Below are positions 63,169 through 64,000 of a stretch of DNA of 64,000 bases, piece by piece. This DNA comes from Chryseobacterium sp. SN22 (lineage in GTDB: Bacteria; Bacteroidota; Bacteroidia; Flavobacteriales; Weeksellaceae), in assembly GCF_008329705.1 (NCBI RefSeq), contig NZ_VTSX01000020.1, positions 1 through 64,000 on the forward strand, in the 5' to 3' direction. The notes beneath the pieces are model-generated. The model was not told where the DNA came from, searched no databases, and saw only the letters and a list, made by a program, of their open reading frames with translations. How positions within the stretch are numbered: the stretch's first letter is position 1; every line of letters starts with the position of its first letter. A program made the position numbers and the translations under genes.

Positions 63169-64000
63169 ATGAAATTCAGACCCATTTTATTAACTGCCGG
63201 CGTTTTGTTTTCGGCGACATTTTATGCCCAAAAAATGACCTATCCAAAAGTAATAAAAGGAAATCAGACCGATACTTATTTCGGAACTGCGGTGGCAGAT
63301 CCGTTCAGAGACCTGGAAAATGATTCGGAAGCCACCCGCAGATGGGTTGACGATGAAGTAAAGCACAGCCAGGAATACCTTGCCAAAATACCGTTCAGGG
63401 ATGAAATCCGCAACCAGCTGAGAGACATCTGGAACTACGAAAAAATTTCAGCCCCTTTTAAAGAAGGAGATTATACCTATTATTATAAAAACGACGGTCT
63501 CCAGGCCCAATCGGTTTTATACAGAACCAACAATAAAACGAAGCAAACGGAAGTTTTCCTGGATCCGAATAAATTTTCAGAAAAAGGAACCACGTCGCTT
63601 TCCCAATTGTCATTCAACAAAAAAGGAAATCTGGCGGCCTATTCTATTTCTGAAGGCGGCAGTGACTGGAACAAGATCATCATCATTGATGCCGCTACCA
63701 AAAAACAGATCGACGAAACCTTAGTGGATGTTAAATTCAGCGGAATTTCATGGCAGGGTGATGAAGGATTCTACTATTCAAGCTACGACAAGCCGAAAGA
63801 AGGGACCGTACTTTCCGGAATGACTGATAAACATAAGGTCTACTTTCACAAACTGGGAACAAAACAATCGGCGGACAAGCTGATCTTCGGTGGCGATAAA
63901 ACCCCGAGAAGGTATCTGGGAGCAGCAGTTTCCGAAGATCAGCGGTATCTGATTATTTCTGCGGCCAATGCCACCAACGGAAACGAGCTGTATATCAAAG
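63169..64000 (+). CDS. Prolyl oligopeptidase family serine peptidase, 5' part
   Basis: The gene is cut by the window end; 277 codons are visible and there is no stop. It begins with a signal peptide (MKFRPILLTAGVLFSATFYAQ), so the enzyme is exported. The N-terminal S9A features follow: FGTAVADPFRDLENDSEATR near residue 42, WVDDEV, and then beta-propeller blades (NKKGNLAAYSISEGGSDWNK, GISWQGDEGFYYSSYDKPKE). The catalytic Ser-Asp-His domain lies beyond the window. A terminator precedes it and a TAnnTTTG box is placed correctly. Confidence 0.9.
   Translation, partial: MKFRPILLTAGVLFSATFYAQKMTYPKVIKGNQTDTYFGTAVADPFRDLENDSEATRRWVDDEVKHSQEYLAKIPFRDEIRNQLRDIWNYEKISAPFKEGDYTYYYKNDGLQAQSVLYRTNNKTKQTEVFLDPNKFSEKGTTSLSQLSFNKKGNLAAYSISEGGSDWNKIIIIDAATKKQIDETLVDVKFSGISWQGDEGFYYSSYDKPKEGTVLSGMTDKHKVYFHKLGTKQSADKLIFGGDKTPRRYLGAAVSEDQRYLIISAANATNGNELYIK

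Noticed and set aside
1..64000. tRNA, rRNA, prophage, IS or defence-system genes
   Set aside because: I looked on both strands for CCA-ending cloverleaf sequences, transposase or integrase motifs and nuclease/helicase defence genes, and found none I could support.

Overview
The window looks like chromosome of a flavobacterium in the Chryseobacterium/Weeksellaceae neighbourhood. The grounds are a SUF operon, an alternative complex III operon, a GldH gliding lipoprotein, GLPGLI proteins, proteins with type IX secretion (T9SS) C-terminal sorting domains, AT-rich spacers, and repeated TAnnTTTG promoter boxes of the Bacteroidetes type. I see no rRNA, tRNA, CRISPR array, insertion sequence or prophage. 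The genus is an inference from protein style, not from a database search.

Layout. 1-570 has no gene. 0.57-3.65 kb holds two secreted repeat/DUF11-type proteins. 3.99-8.16 kb is the SUF Fe-S assembly operon (sufA-like, sufB, sufC, sufD; minus strand); its cysteine desulfurase sufS sits alone at 44.95 kb. 8.3-11.9 kb has a GLPGLI protein, a neutral zinc metallopeptidase, and a three-gene operon of two lipoproteins plus a YgiC-like ATP-grasp ligase. 11.9-17.35 kb has an LTA-synthase-like sulfatase, ribH with a TPR membrane protein, apt and a lipoprotein. 17.4-21.6 kb is a cluster of one GLPGLI protein and three tandem paralogues of a secreted family I do not recognise. 21.7-30.2 kb is the complete actABCDEF operon for alternative complex III. 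30.4-39.8 kb holds a SPOR protein, a polytopic membrane protein, a secreted protein, selO, a class A PBP, gldH and ricT. 40.0-46.2 kb (plus strand) has an FadL-type porin with an SGNH lipoprotein, prs, rplY and sufS. 46.4-48.6 kb is a sigma factor / membrane protein / outer-membrane protein operon. 48.7-51.9 kb has two unrelated fumarases transcribed divergently. 52.0-59.7 kb has a small His-rich membrane protein, an AraC regulator, two paralogous FISUMP T9SS cargo proteins and a T9SS GH13 amylase. 60.8-64.0 kb has prfA, a secreted hypothetical protein and a prolyl oligopeptidase that runs off the end.

The strongest unexplained signal is the 1.1 kb gene-free interval 59,659-60,803. It contains a long array of same-orientation DnaA-box-like 9-mers spaced about 11 bp apart (59,719 to about 60,014). 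An inverted perfect box lies at 59,661, a very AT-rich tract follows, and another perfect box (60,729) sits just before the prfA promoter. Nine-mers separated by 2 bp is the geometry of the low-affinity DnaA arrays of E. coli oriC, so this is a candidate replication origin or DnaA-titration locus. The next most interesting items are the tandem secreted family with a gene-conversion-like patch and a domain excision, and the YgiBC-like operon.

Functionally the window mixes housekeeping genes (Fe-S assembly, respiration, TCA cycle, PRPP, translation release) with cell-surface genes (secreted, outer-membrane, gliding and peptidoglycan functions).
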